Shown here piece by piece: positions 28,937-37,486 of a DNA stretch of 40,222 bases (position 1 is its first letter; the number at the start of each line of letters is the position of its first letter). The notes beneath the pieces were generated by a model. It made no database searches. It had not been told where the DNA came from and was given only the letters and a program-made list of their open reading frames with translations. The stretch spans positions 1 to 40,222 of the forward strand of contig QXXE01000037.1 in NCBI GenBank assembly GCA_009911355.1. The letters run 5' to 3'. The DNA is from Clostridiaceae bacterium. Lineage in GTDB: Bacteria; Bacillota; Clostridia; Oscillospirales; Butyricicoccaceae. A program made the position numbers and the translations under genes.

Positions 28937-29022
28937 TGTCTGGAACCCGCCATGTCAACGGGAAATTGCGTAAACATGGCATGGGCAGCGCCAACCTGGC
29001 GGGAAGCGAAAGTCCACGGCGC

Positions 29023-30357
29023 TTATGCGGGGCTCCCTCCGCCGCGCTGCGCCTGTTTCCAGGCAAGCACCGCGTCCAGGCGCTGTTTGGCGCGCGCTTC
29101 GCTGCCCTGCTCCCCGGGCAGGTAATAGCGCTTGCCTTGCAGCGATTCGGGCAGGCAGTCCATATCGCCGACCAGCGCGGCGGTATCGTGGGCGTAGACG
29201 TAGCCTTTGCCGTAGTCGAGTTCCTTCATGAGCCCGGTCACGGCGTTGCGCAGCTGCATTGGCACGGGCTCGGCGAGCTGTCCGCGCGCGTCCTTCCTGG
29301 CTTGCAGGATTGCCTGATAGACGGCGTTGGAGCGCGGCGCGAGCGACAGGTAGACCACGGCGTGCGCGAGATGCACATCGCATTCGGGCATCCCGAGGAA
29401 GTGGCACGCCTGATAGGCCGTGACGGCGATTTGCAGGGCGCGGCTGTCTGCCATGCCGACGTCCTCGCTGGCGAAGCGGATGAGGCGGCGGGCGATATAG
29501 AGCGGGTCCTCGCCGCCTTCGAGCATACGGGCGAGCCAGTACACGGCGGCGTCGGGATCGGAGTTGCGCATGGATTTATGCAGTGCGGAGATGAGGTTGT
29601 AATGCTCTTCGCCGTTTTTGTCGTACAGCAGGGATTTCCTGGAGGTGCATTGGGCGAGCAGCTCGCGGCTGACGGTGGTTTTGCCGTTTTCCCGCTGGCC
29701 GTTGAGCACTGCCATTTCGAGCGTGCCGAGGGCAGTGCGCGCGTCGCCGTTGGCGAAGGCGGCGATCATTTCGAGCAGGCTGTCGGCGATTTCGATGGGC
29801 TGGCCACCGTAGCCGCGCGGGTCTTGCAGTGCGTTTTGGAGCAGGTGTTTGAGATCGGCGGCGGACAGGGATTGTAGGACGAAGACCTTGCAGCGGGAGA
29901 GCAGCGCGGAATTGATCTCGAAGGACGGGTTTTCGGTTGTTGCGCCGATGAGGATGATGCTTCCTTTTTCGACGTAGGGGAGGAAGGCGTCCTGCTGGGC
30001 TTTGTTGAAGCGGTGGATCTCGTCGACGAAGAGGATGGTTCGTTCGCCGAACCTGCGGTTGTGCTCGGCCTGTTCCATAACGCCGCGGATTTCCTTGATG
30101 CCGCTGGTGACGGCGCTGAAGTCGATGAAGGAGGCTTTGGTGCGGCCTGCGATGATGCGGGCGAGGGTTGTTTTGCCTACGCCGGGCGGGCCCCAGAAGA
30201 TCATGGAGGAGACGCGGTCGGCGTCGATGAGCTGGCGCAGGATCTTGCCTTTTCCGAGCAGGTGGTCCTGGCCGGTGAATTCTTCCAGGGTGCGCGGGCG
30301 CATCCGGCTGGCGAGCGGGCGGTCCTCGGACTGCCCGAAAAGCGTTTCTTGCAACAT
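29023..30357 (-). CDS. rarA: Replication-associated recombination protein RarA (MgsA)
   Basis: The 444-aa AAA+ ATPase has 'LASRMRPRTLEEFTGQDHLL', Walker A 'GPPGVGKTT' (56-64), Walker B 'ILFVDEIHRF' (D112, E113), sensor 1 'LIGATTENPSFEINSALLSR' and a C-terminal clamp-loader-like helical domain with 'DPLYIARRLIRFASEDVGMAD'. RarA acts at stalled replication forks with single-stranded DNA-binding protein and DnaB. The ATG at 30357 has AGGAGGAA just before it; the longer frame to 30498 is not supported. A long inverted repeat sits in the leader at 30375-30416. Confidence 0.93.
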   Translation of the reverse strand: MLQETLFGQSEDRPLASRMRPRTLEEFTGQDHLLGKGKILRQLIDADRVSSMIFWGPPGVGKTTLARIIAGRTKASFIDFSAVTSGIKEIRGVMEQAEHNRRFGERTILFVDEIHRFNKAQQDAFLPYVEKGSIILIGATTENPSFEINSALLSRCKVFVLQSLSAADLKHLLQNALQDPRGYGGQPIEIADSLLEMIAAFANGDARTALGTLEMAVLNGQRENGKTTVSRELLAQCTSRKSLLYDKNGEEHYNLISALHKSMRNSDPDAAVYWLARMLEGGEDPLYIARRLIRFASEDVGMADSRALQIAVTAYQACHFLGMPECDVHLAHAVVYLSLAPRSNAVYQAILQARKDARGQLAEPVPMQLRNAVTGLMKELDYGKGYVYAHDTAALVGDMDCLPESLQGKRYYLPGEQGSEARAKQRLDAVLAWKQAQRGGGSPA

Positions 30358-30374
30358 GGTTCCTCCTTTTTTCA

Positions 30375-30416
30375 CGAGAGGGGGAAGGGCACCTAAGGGT
30401 TCCCTTCCCCCTCTCG
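30375..30416. other. Perfect 15-bp inverted repeat in the rarA leader
   Basis: CGAGAGGGGGAAGGG and CCCTTCCCCCTCTCG flank a 12-nt loop, ending 9 bases upstream of the rarA ribosome-binding site. No T tract follows on the minus strand, so it is not a normal terminator; it may be a repeat end or an RNA control element. Confidence 0.5.
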
Positions 30417-30759
30417 CGCTCTCCCCTATTCTTCCTCGGGGCGGTTTCGGGCGTGCCGCAAGCCTGCACGTCACGCCCCTACGGGGCGCGCCGCACAAAG
30501 GCTTGCAAGGCAGCTGCGGTGCAGGTGGGCGGCAGGCGGGGGAGGTTTTATGTTCTGCGTGCCGCCCACGTCCCCGCCCGTTGCAACCCGTTCGGCTTTT
30601 GGCGCAGGGGGGCTTGCGGCGCTGCCGCGCCCGCCTATCTCCCGGCGGGCTCCTTTCCCTTTGCCGCTGCGCCGTTTCGCCCGCCGCCGCCAGAAAAGGC
30701 GCGGCGGGCGCTTCGCTGTGCCTGCGGTGCAGGCCGCTTTGCGGGCGCTTCCGGTGCCC
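30417..30759. other. GC-rich gene-free stretch with nested inverted repeats
   Basis: No credible gene was found. CAAGCCT (30459-30465) and AGGCTTG (30499-30505) enclose GCCCC/GGGGC (30475-30487), and GCCCGCCGC/GCGGCGGGC pairs at 30679-30709. The layout suggests a second dispersed-repeat family unlike copies A-J. Long open frames here are GC-driven. Confidence 0.4.
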
Positions 30760-31119
30760 TTACAGCGGCGTGCCGCAGTACGGGCAGAACTGGAACGACG
30801 GGTCGGATTCCCGCCCGCAGCCGGGGCAGCGCCGCTCCCGGCTGCGCGAAAACGGCATGGCGGACAGGTCGACCGACTCGATTTCGCCGCGCTCAATCGC
30901 CTTTCCCAGCTCCGCGGGCAGCTCGCAGGCCGCGCCGCAGCATACCGCCGACAGCATATAGCGTTTCCCAAACCGGAACACCGGGATCAAAAACAGGCTC
31001 AGGCATTGGGCGGTCACCCACACCTCAAACCGCGACATCCTGCCGCAAACCGGGCAGATCCCCTGCTGCGAAAACGGCAGCTCCCATTGCTTGGGCGTGA
31101 TGCCCATCATAAAAAACAT
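30760..31119 (-). CDS. Double zinc-ribbon protein
   Basis: The 119-aa protein has an N-terminal CPVC (22-25) followed by 'RFEVWVTAQCLSLFLIPVF', a hydrophobic middle, a 'VCCGAACELP' block, and a C-terminal zinc ribbon 'CPGCGRESDPSFQFCPYCGT'. The pattern is like zinc-ribbon proteins of unknown role, some membrane-attached. ATG at 31119 was chosen with AAGGGTAAGG upstream; the longer frame to 31182 starts without a binding site. Confidence 0.75.
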   Translation of the reverse strand: MFFMMGITPKQWELPFSQQGICPVCGRMSRFEVWVTAQCLSLFLIPVFRFGKRYMLSAVCCGAACELPAELGKAIERGEIESVDLSAMPFSRSRERRCPGCGRESDPSFQFCPYCGTPL

Positions 31120-31253
31120 AGCCTTACCCTTTCCTGCCGTTGCCAGTCGGCTTTGGCGATAGCATAAAACATCGCGGCACACATGTCAACCGGTATATTC
31201 TACAAAATCCCGTTCTGTTTTTTGGGAGGATTCCGCCGCCCGCGATGGAGATG

Positions 31254-31284
31254 AAAAGCCCCCCAAAGCTTCCTTTGGGGGGCC
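31254..31284 (-). terminator. Hairpin between the stalk-domain gene and the zinc-ribbon gene
   Basis: GCCCCCCAAAG and CTTTGGGGGGC form an 11-bp stem; the minus strand continues TTTTC. It lies 52 bases after the stop of the stalk-domain gene. Confidence 0.75.
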
Positions 31285-31335
31285 GGAACTGTACTTACAC
31301 AGCTTGTGGTTCACAAAACCGCTGCAAAAAGGTTC

Positions 31336-32298
31336 TTACTTCTTGTCAGCGTCGTCAACCGGGGTCTCGGTCTTGTCCGCGCCGTCAGCCGGGGTCTCGG
31401 TCTTGTCCGCGCCATCAGCCGGAGTCTCAGTCTTGTCCGCGCCGTCAGCCGGAGCCTCGGTCTTGTCCGCGTCCTCAGCCGGAGCCTCGGTCTTAGTCGG
31501 ATCTGCGTTCTTGTCAGCCGGTGCCGGAGCCTCAGCCTTCTTAGCGTCGATGCCGATGGACTTCGCTTCCGCGTTCCAGGAAACCTCGAAGCCAAGCTTC
31601 TCGCCCAGGTCGCGCAGCTGGAAGTAAGTATTGCCGCCGATAGAGTAGCCCGCCAGCTCAACCTTCTCACCGTTGATCAGGATGCCCATCTTGGTGGAAG
31701 AAGCGGTGACAGCAGCCTCACCCTTGCCTGCTACGAGGTCGGTGTCCAGCTTGGTGTATGCCTTGCCGGTGGTCAGCTCGATGCAGAACTCGGTCTCGTT
31801 CCAAGCAACGTCAAACGTCGCGTCAGAGCCGGTCAGCGCAGCCGCGATATCGCGCAGCTTGAAATAGTTGAAGCCGTCGATGGTGTATGCGTCAAACGCA
31901 ACCTTCTCGCCGTTAACAAGCACCGAGTTTGCGCTCAGTGCAGCCTCCTTCTTTACGACAACCGGTACGGTAACCTTGTCGTCCGTCGGGGCGGTTTCGC
32001 CCTCTGCGGGGGTCTCGGTCTTGTCAGCGTCCGCCGGAGCTTCCGTCTTATCAGCATCCGCCGGAGCTTCCGTCTTATCAGCGTCCTCCGGGGTCTCAGC
32101 CTTGTCAGCGTCGTCCGGGGTTTCAGTCTTGTCGGCATCTTCAGCCGGGGCTCCCGTCTTGTCGGCGTCTTCAGCCGGGGCGGTAGTCGCAGCGGGATCA
32201 GTGGTGTCAACCTTATCGTCCGCTGCAAAGGACATCGGGATCATGGTGGCAACCATCAGTGCCGCCAGGATCATGGACAGGATCTTGCGAGATTTCAT
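31336..32298 (-). CDS. Secreted low-complexity protein with copper-amine-oxidase-N-like stalk domains
   Basis: The 320-aa protein has a signal peptide (1-25, ending SFA). A first acidic array (about 42-98) has a 9-residue period, DADKTEAPA. The centre (125-251) holds two stalk-like repeats: 'VLVNGEKVAFDAYTIDGFNY' with FKLRDIAAAL, and 'ILINGEKVELAGYSIGGNTY' with FQLRDLGEKLGF. A second array at the C-terminus (about 268-320) has a 10-residue period, DGADKTETPA. The arrays probably act as flexible wall-spanning linkers and the stalk domains in surface binding; no anchor (LPXTG, SLH) is seen. GGAGG lies before the ATG at 32298. The repeats make a long false frame on the other strand. Confidence 0.85.
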   Translation of the reverse strand: MKSRKILSMILAALMVATMIPMSFAADDKVDTTDPAATTAPAEDADKTGAPAEDADKTETPDDADKAETPEDADKTEAPADADKTEAPADADKTETPAEGETAPTDDKVTVPVVVKKEAALSANSVLVNGEKVAFDAYTIDGFNYFKLRDIAAALTGSDATFDVAWNETEFCIELTTGKAYTKLDTDLVAGKGEAAVTASSTKMGILINGEKVELAGYSIGGNTYFQLRDLGEKLGFEVSWNAEAKSIGIDAKKAEAPAPADKNADPTKTEAPAEDADKTEAPADGADKTETPADGADKTETPADGADKTETPVDDADKK

Positions 32299-32380
32299 TT
32301 GATTTTCCTCCATACTCATTTTACCATGAAATTTTAGTCGGCGCGCAAAAGCGGCTACCCTCGCGCGCGTTCCCAATGGT

Positions 32381-32424
32381 AACTGTATCAACTATATTTT
32401 ACGCCTATTCGATACAGTTTTCAA
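32381..32424 (-). promoter_or_regulatory. Promoter with flanking inverted repeat for the stalk-domain gene
   Basis: TTGAAA (32419-32424) and TAAAAT (32396-32401) are 17 bases apart on the minus strand. AACTGTATC (32381-32389) and GATACAGTT (32411-32419) form a perfect inverted repeat with centres 30 bases apart, overlapping the core promoter, as expected for an operator. The rest of the AT-rich gap 32299-32555 shows no gene. Confidence 0.55.
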
Positions 32425-32555
32425 ATCACATTTTTGATAGATTCTTACCGGTGTTTTTTGTGTATTTTCAACAACTTAGCCAATTATCCTGGCAAATCCT
32501 GAAAACGCTTCCGAAAAATTCACAATTTGTTCATTTTTTGACCAGCCCCGGCAGC

Positions 32556-33604
32556 TCACAGATGCTTGATCACATACGCCGTTTTCTGCTGGTAAACCGA
32601 CCCCGCCCGCAGGATCGGCTGCGGGAACGACGGCGTATTCACCGCGTTCGGGAACGCCTGCGCTTCCAGGCAGAACGCGTCCCGGTTGCCGTAATGCGCC
32701 CCACCCTTGCCGACCGGGGTGCCCTCCAGGCAATTTGCCGTGTACACTGGATGCCCAGCTCCGTGGTCCACGTTTCCAGTATGATCCCCGTTTCCTCACA
32801 GGTCGCTCGCGCCGCAGGCCGCAGGTTGCCCGGCGCGCCGCGTACCACCCAGTTATGGTCATAGCCGCCCGCCTGCCGCAGCTGCTCAAAGTCGTCGTCG
32901 ATATGCGCCCCCAGCGGCTTTGGCATCCGGAAATCCATCGGCGTGCCTCCCACCGGCAGCACCGCCCCGGTCGGGATGCTGTAAGCGTCCGTCGGCGTAT
33001 AGAAATCGGAGAACAGGGCCAGCTCCTGCCCAAGCACGCTGCCCGAGCCCGCCCCCGCGAGGTTAAAATAGGCGTGGTTGCTCAAACTGCACACCGTATC
33101 CTGGTCACAGGTCGCGCGGTACGAGATAATCAGCGCGCCCTCCTCGTCGATCGTATAAATCACGTCGGTACGCATTGTCCCCGGATAGCCGCTGTCGCCG
33201 TCCGGGCTCACAAGCGTCAGGTGCAGCCCATCCGTACAGGCCGACGGCTCCCACACCCGGCGGGAAAACCCGGATATGCCGCCGTGCAGGTGGTTGCGCC
33301 CATTATCGTTGCATTCCAGCGTATAACGCGTCCCTCCAAGCAGGAAGCTGCCCCCCGCAATCCGGTTCGCGCACCGCCCGACGATTGCGCCCAGGTATTG
33401 GTTCCCTTCGCGGTAATCGTCAAGCGTGTCGTATCCCAGCGCGATATCGACCGGCGCGCCCTCCCGGTCCGTCGTCTCAAACGTGCGCAGCGCCGCGCCG
33501 TAAGTGATGACCTCGGCGCGAACCCCGCCGTTTTCCAGCCGGAACCTGCGCACAGGCTCCCCGGAAGGCATTGTGCCAAACGGTTCCAGTTCCAGAATCT
33601 TCAT
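32556..33604 (-). pseudogene. galM: Aldose 1-epimerase (galactose mutarotase) with a one-base frameshift
   Basis: The first 285 codons match a GalM-type mutarotase: 'NQYLGAIVGRCANRIAGGSF', 'NHLHGG' (catalytic His region), 'SNHAYFNLAG' and 'PTGAVLPVGGTPMDF'. In this frame the protein then ends in nonsense. The true C-terminus, 'VYTANCLEGTPVGKGGAHYG' through 'QQKTAYVIKHL', continues in another frame from about 32747. A single missing base near 32747-32748 would restore a protein of about 349 aa, the usual length, including the late catalytic Glu region. It is either a recent pseudogene or a sequencing/assembly error. GAGGTGG precedes the ATG. The enzyme interconverts the anomers of galactose/glucose. 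Confidence 0.8.
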
Positions 33605-33739
33605 AGATATCCACCTCTTTTCTTATACCTTACAGCATATCACATCCCAAACTGTTTTGCCAGCTTTTTTCCCGTAAAAACGGTCTTCCGCACAAAATCT
33701 TTTGCAAAAGCCCTCTCCTTGGGCTGTCCTCGCCGGACA

Positions 33740-33810
33740 GGCGCCCTACGCGGGCAGCGCCAGAGGGCCTGGGCCCTCTGGACTCCCTTCCCGGATGCTG
33801 GCGCATCCGC
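33740..33810 (-). repeat. Dispersed modular hairpin repeat, copy H (short form)
   Basis: Minus strand: GGAGT, CCAGAGGGC-CCA-GGCCCTCTGG, GCGCTGCCCGCGTAGGGCGCC, beside a GGATGC/GCATCC hairpin (33792-33808). It shares the linker with copies F and I. It lies in the 335-base gap between galM and the YcdB/SLH gene. Confidence 0.65.
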
Positions 33811-33873
33811 CCCTCCGCCGAAACCGTACCCCGGCCTTTTCACCGCCCCGCTTGAAAAACTTTTCAAAAACCG

Positions 33874-33898
33874 GGAACCTTTCCCTTTCCCGTTCGTC
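33874..33898 (+). promoter_or_regulatory. ECF-sigma-type promoter upstream of the YcdB/SLH gene
   Basis: GGAAC (33874-33878), then CTTT, and after exactly 16 bases CGTC (33895-33898), 41 bases before the start codon. This is the same layout as at 9445-9469. Confidence 0.6.
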
Positions 33899-33939
33899 AA
33901 AATGGTACCGAATAAATTGCAGAGAGAGGTGCAACCTAT

Positions 33940-36225
33940 ATGAAAAAGCTCCTATCCACATTGCTTACGGTCTCGCTTCTGACCTCCGGCGCGCCTGCGT
34001 TTGCCGCCGCACCGGCAGATCCCTCCTTCGGCACGCCCAAAGCGCCCGCCAAAGGCGCGCCGGAAGCCGGCGAAGCTGCCGTGCCGTATGAAACCGCTGC
34101 CGAAGAGCCCGCCGCTTCCGAAACCGCGGAAAGCACAGGCAGCCCCAGCGCCCTCAGCGAACGCCTGCGCACCGTGATGCTGGCGGTCAAGGACAAGCTT
34201 GGCATCGGCGACGAATACGAGGAATTCACCGGCGAGCCCGACGAAAACACCATTTCCCCTCGCTGGGACCTTACCTGGTCGTCAGAAGGCCAACGCCTGA
34301 ACGTCACCGCCGGGGAGGACGGCAAGATCTACAGCTACCGCCTCACCCTCTCCGACGACGACAGCTCCCGTTTCTGGGGCCTGGATGCCGCTTTCCCGAA
34401 GGTCGACAAGGCCGCGGCCCTCGCCGCCGCCCAGCGTTTCGCCGACTCCCTGATGGGCAGCGGCGAATCGGTCAAGCTGAAAACCTCGCCCAACTCCAAC
34501 GACGGCCTCTATTTTACGGGCGCCCTGCTGATGAACGGCCTGCCCTCCCCGGTCGAAGTGAGCCTGAACCTGCGCGCGGAAGACCTCGCCCCCTCCTATT
34601 TCAGACGCTCGGATTCCTACACCAGCACCTATCCCGAGGTCCCCTCGCCCAAGAGCGCCACGACCGCCGCGAAAGCGGGCGAGCTCCTGCGCCCGACGCT
34701 GAAATTGGTGCCCCGTTACGTCCGCAGCAATGATGACGACAAGGCCGCATCCCTGCGCTATGTCCGCATCACCGACGGCGAGTATATCGTCACCGCGTCC
34801 GACGGCAAGCTGGTCAACCTCAACAAAGTGTATTCCGACCTTGCACGTTCGTCCACCACCACGAACGCAAAATTTGAAGCTGCCGCCGACGCAGGCGCTC
34901 CCGAGGGCATGGGCGACTCCGCCGCGTCTGCGCCCAGCGCCGCCGAGCTCAAGTCGATCGAGAGCATGAAGGACGTGCACACCAAGGAAGCGCTCGACAC
35001 TGCGGCGCGGGCAATCCCGGCGCTGGGCCTCGGTTCCGAATGGACGCTGGAACGCGCCAGCTATTCGATGGATCAGGAATCGGGCGACGTGAGCGCAGCG
35101 CTGCGCTACACCCGCCCCATGAACGCCGGCGAGCGCAAAAAGGCAATCGAAGAACTTGGCGAGATCGACGATTATTTTCAGACAGTGCGCAAAAATATCA
35201 CGCTGGACGCGCGCACGGACGAATTGCAGTCGGTCTATACCAGCAACTATTACTGGATGGACGAACAGGACAGCAAGCAGACCGCCGCCCAGCGCGCCGC
35301 CGCAGAAGCTTTCCTCTCCGAGCAGTTTCCAGGCAAATGGACGGAAGTCAAGCTTGACGAGGACTCTGACGGCAGCACGCTGCGCTATGTCCGCCAGGTG
35401 AACGGCTACCCGTTCCAGGAAAACGGGCTGTCCATCAGCATGGGCACGGACAATACCGTCAGCCAGCTGGACGTCAGCTGGGACGACGACGTCAAATTCG
35501 CCCCCGCAGACGATATCCTGACCCCGGAGGAAGCGGTTGCCGCCTGTGTAAAGGCGTTTGAAATGCCGCTGAGCTATATCGAATACCCGCAGATGAAGGG
35601 CAACGTGCTTTCCTATCACTACGTCCTCGCCTATGCTTTCCGCAGCAGCCGCGACGAATATTTCGGCGGCATCGACGCGAAAACCGGCGAGCCCATCTGG
35701 ACCAGCTACCGCAGCCAGAGCCAGTTTGAATACGACGATCTTGCGGGCGCGTTTGGGCGCACCCAGATCGAAGCCCTTGCCGCCTACGGCATCGGCCTCC
35801 CTGGCGGCTCCTTCCGCCCAAAGGATACCCTCGACCAGAAAACCATGCTCATCCTGCTCCTCAGTGCCTGTGGGAACAGGGTCGAGCCGAGGGACGAAAG
35901 CGGTCTTGACGAACTGTACTCGATGGCGTATAATGAAAACCTGCTCAAAGCCGCCGACCGCAACCCGGACGCGGCAGTCACCCGTCTGTCCTTCCTCAAG
36001 ACGCTGCTTGGCGCGTCTGCATACGGGGAAGCGGCAAAGGTGCAGGGCATCTACACCTGCCCGTTCACCGACCGCGCGCAGATTGCGCAGGCCGACCTCG
36101 GCTACGCAGCGCTGGCCTACGGGCTGGGCGTTGCGCGCGGCGACGACAAGGGCAGGCTCAACCCCGGCAGCACCATGACCCGCCAGGAAGCGGCGGTCAT
36201 GCTGTATAATTTTATGATGCGCTGA
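33940..36225 (+). CDS. Secreted YcdB/YcdC-domain protein with SLH-like C-terminus
   Basis: The 761-aa protein has a signal peptide (1-23, 'SAPAFA'-like), an Ala/Pro/Glu-rich linker (24-75) and two PepSY-like YcdB/YcdC modules (about 75-330 and 350-590). These contain 'DLTWSSEGQRLNVTAGEDGK', 'SLRYVRITDGEYIVTASDGK' and 'YRSQSQFEYDDLAG'. The C-terminal 160 residues look like S-layer homology repeats: 'RTQIEALAAYGIGLPGGSFR', 'TRLSFLKTLLGASAYG' and 'FTDRAQIAQADLGYAALAYG' with 'GRLNPGSTMTRQEAAVMLY'. It should be exported and held non-covalently on wall polymers. GAGAGAGGTG lies before the ATG. An ECF-type promoter suggests envelope-stress induction. Confidence 0.88.
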   Translation: MKKLLSTLLTVSLLTSGAPAFAAAPADPSFGTPKAPAKGAPEAGEAAVPYETAAEEPAASETAESTGSPSALSERLRTVMLAVKDKLGIGDEYEEFTGEPDENTISPRWDLTWSSEGQRLNVTAGEDGKIYSYRLTLSDDDSSRFWGLDAAFPKVDKAAALAAAQRFADSLMGSGESVKLKTSPNSNDGLYFTGALLMNGLPSPVEVSLNLRAEDLAPSYFRRSDSYTSTYPEVPSPKSATTAAKAGELLRPTLKLVPRYVRSNDDDKAASLRYVRITDGEYIVTASDGKLVNLNKVYSDLARSSTTTNAKFEAAADAGAPEGMGDSAASAPSAAELKSIESMKDVHTKEALDTAARAIPALGLGSEWTLERASYSMDQESGDVSAALRYTRPMNAGERKKAIEELGEIDDYFQTVRKNITLDARTDELQSVYTSNYYWMDEQDSKQTAAQRAAAEAFLSEQFPGKWTEVKLDEDSDGSTLRYVRQVNGYPFQENGLSISMGTDNTVSQLDVSWDDDVKFAPADDILTPEEAVAACVKAFEMPLSYIEYPQMKGNVLSYHYVLAYAFRSSRDEYFGGIDAKTGEPIWTSYRSQSQFEYDDLAGAFGRTQIEALAAYGIGLPGGSFRPKDTLDQKTMLILLLSACGNRVEPRDESGLDELYSMAYNENLLKAADRNPDAAVTRLSFLKTLLGASAYGEAAKVQGIYTCPFTDRAQIAQADLGYAALAYGLGVARGDDKGRLNPGSTMTRQEAAVMLYNFMMR

Positions 36226-36534
36226 CGCGCAGCAGCCTTTGTACGTGACAGCGCAAGGGCGGCAGGGGATGATTCCCCAATGCGCGGCAGCAACGCCCCA
36301 AGCCGCATCCGCCGCAGCTTTCCCGCGAAACGGGAAGCCCGTGCAGGCGGCGCTTCGGGGCGCGGGATTTCCCTCAATGGAACGTGCGCAGGCTATACCG
36401 TCAGCTGTCCAGGCAGGCGGGGCCGGTTTCCGGTTCCCATCGTATAGACAACCGCCAGCCGCAGGGCGGAACGGATGCAGGCAGCGCGCACCACATTTCG
36501 GGATTGGCACAAAGGAAAGGAAAAGCGAAAAAAC
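36226..36534 (+). other. 309-base intergenic region with a weak ECF-like motif
   Basis: No gene was found. GGAAC (36379-36383) and CGTC (36399-36402) are 15 bases apart, one fewer than at the two other sites, and no T run follows GGAAC. A TTCCCG/CGGGAA hairpin is at 36320-36336. The motif may be chance. Confidence 0.3.
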
Positions 36535-37290
36535 ATGAAAACAGCGAAATTCTGGAAAACAGCCGTCCTTGCGGCGGCAGCAACCCTCCTGCTCGGGGCA
36601 TGCTCGGGCGGGGAACAGGCCCCGACCACCGGCCCGGACGATCCCGGCACAGCAAGCGGCGAGCCCTCGGAAAACCTGGAAACCACCAGCGGCCTGCCGG
36701 TACTGGGGGAATCGCCGTATAAGCTTACAGCTTCCGAGGAAGGAGCGACCGATTTTGAAACGCTGAACACCGATTACCAGTCGCCCTATCAGAACGACAC
36801 GTGCGTAAACATTTCGCCGTCGTTCCTTGGCGGTGACACCGGACTGTCGGTATTCAAGTACACGCTGTCAAACGACACCTTCCTGCTGTATGACGGCGCG
36901 GTGTACCCGCTCGGCGGCAGCGGCGGCGACGGCGTAACCAGCATGGCGATGGCCGATTTCACGGGCGACGGCGCTTACGAGCTGTATTACGCATATTCCT
37001 CCGGCTCGGACTCGCATGTAGGCTATTTTGACCCGGCAACCAAGGAAACCCATGACGATATGGACGCGTTCCGCGGCACGGCAATCGTGCTGGCGGCGGA
37101 CGGCAGCAATCTGAACATCTATGCCGCCGAGGTTTCCGATTACGAAAGCCTGACGTCGATGGTACTGACCTCCGGCCAGCAGATCGCTTCCGTTGGCAGC
37201 AAGGGCTCTGCCCCCGCTGTTATAGCGGTTGACGCAGCCCCGGACAGCAGCGAAGCTGTAGCCACAGAGGACGCTGGTACAGCGGCCTGA
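36535..37290 (+). CDS. Lipoprotein with an FG-GAP/EF-hand-like repeat
   Basis: The 251-aa protein has a lipoprotein signal (MKTAKFWKTAVLAAAATLLL, then GAC with Cys23 or so) and an acidic/Ser/Gly-rich linker. A domain contains 'MAMADFTGDGAYELYYAYSS', resembling the Asp-rich calcium loop of FG-GAP/integrin-like repeats. AAAGGAAAGG precedes the ATG at 36535; the longer frame to 36475 is not supported. It should sit on the outer face of the membrane. The same strand, a good terminator after it and the YcdB/SLH gene before it suggest related envelope functions. No specific ligand is predicted. Confidence 0.8.
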   Translation: MKTAKFWKTAVLAAAATLLLGACSGGEQAPTTGPDDPGTASGEPSENLETTSGLPVLGESPYKLTASEEGATDFETLNTDYQSPYQNDTCVNISPSFLGGDTGLSVFKYTLSNDTFLLYDGAVYPLGGSGGDGVTSMAMADFTGDGAYELYYAYSSGSDSHVGYFDPATKETHDDMDAFRGTAIVLAADGSNLNIYAAEVSDYESLTSMVLTSGQQIASVGSKGSAPAVIAVDAAPDSSEAVATEDAGTAA

Positions 37291-37318
37291 CAGCTTCCGC
37301 CCCCTCAGCGGGCATGCG

Positions 37319-37353
37319 AAGAAGGCGCTCCCCTTTTGCGGGAGCGCCTTCTT
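37319..37353 (+). terminator. Rho-independent terminator
   Basis: AAGAAGGCGCTCCC and GGGAGCGCCTTCTT form a 14-bp stem followed by TTT, 28 bases after the lipoprotein stop. Confidence 0.9.
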
Positions 37354-37486
37354 TTTCGCCTAAGCCCAATGCATGGGCTTTTTTCGCAGCTGCACAATGT
37401 AATCTGGCTGGGATGTTGCGGGCAAACGCCTGCAAATGCGGGGGCAAGGCCGTACAGCCAGAGTGCCGCCCTGCGGATGCAGCCCC

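Noticed and set aside
30453..31167. Plus-strand open frames of 205-215 codons near the zinc-ribbon gene
   Set aside because: GC-rich shadow frames over a structured intergenic region and the opposite strand of the zinc-ribbon gene.
31306..32337. 343-codon repetitive open frame on the plus strand
   Set aside because: Arises from the opposite strand of the DADKTEAPA arrays; no start signal.
34282..36510. 742-codon open frame on the minus strand
   Set aside because: Antisense of the YcdB/SLH gene, which has a signal peptide, domains and a ribosome-binding site; the antisense frame has none.
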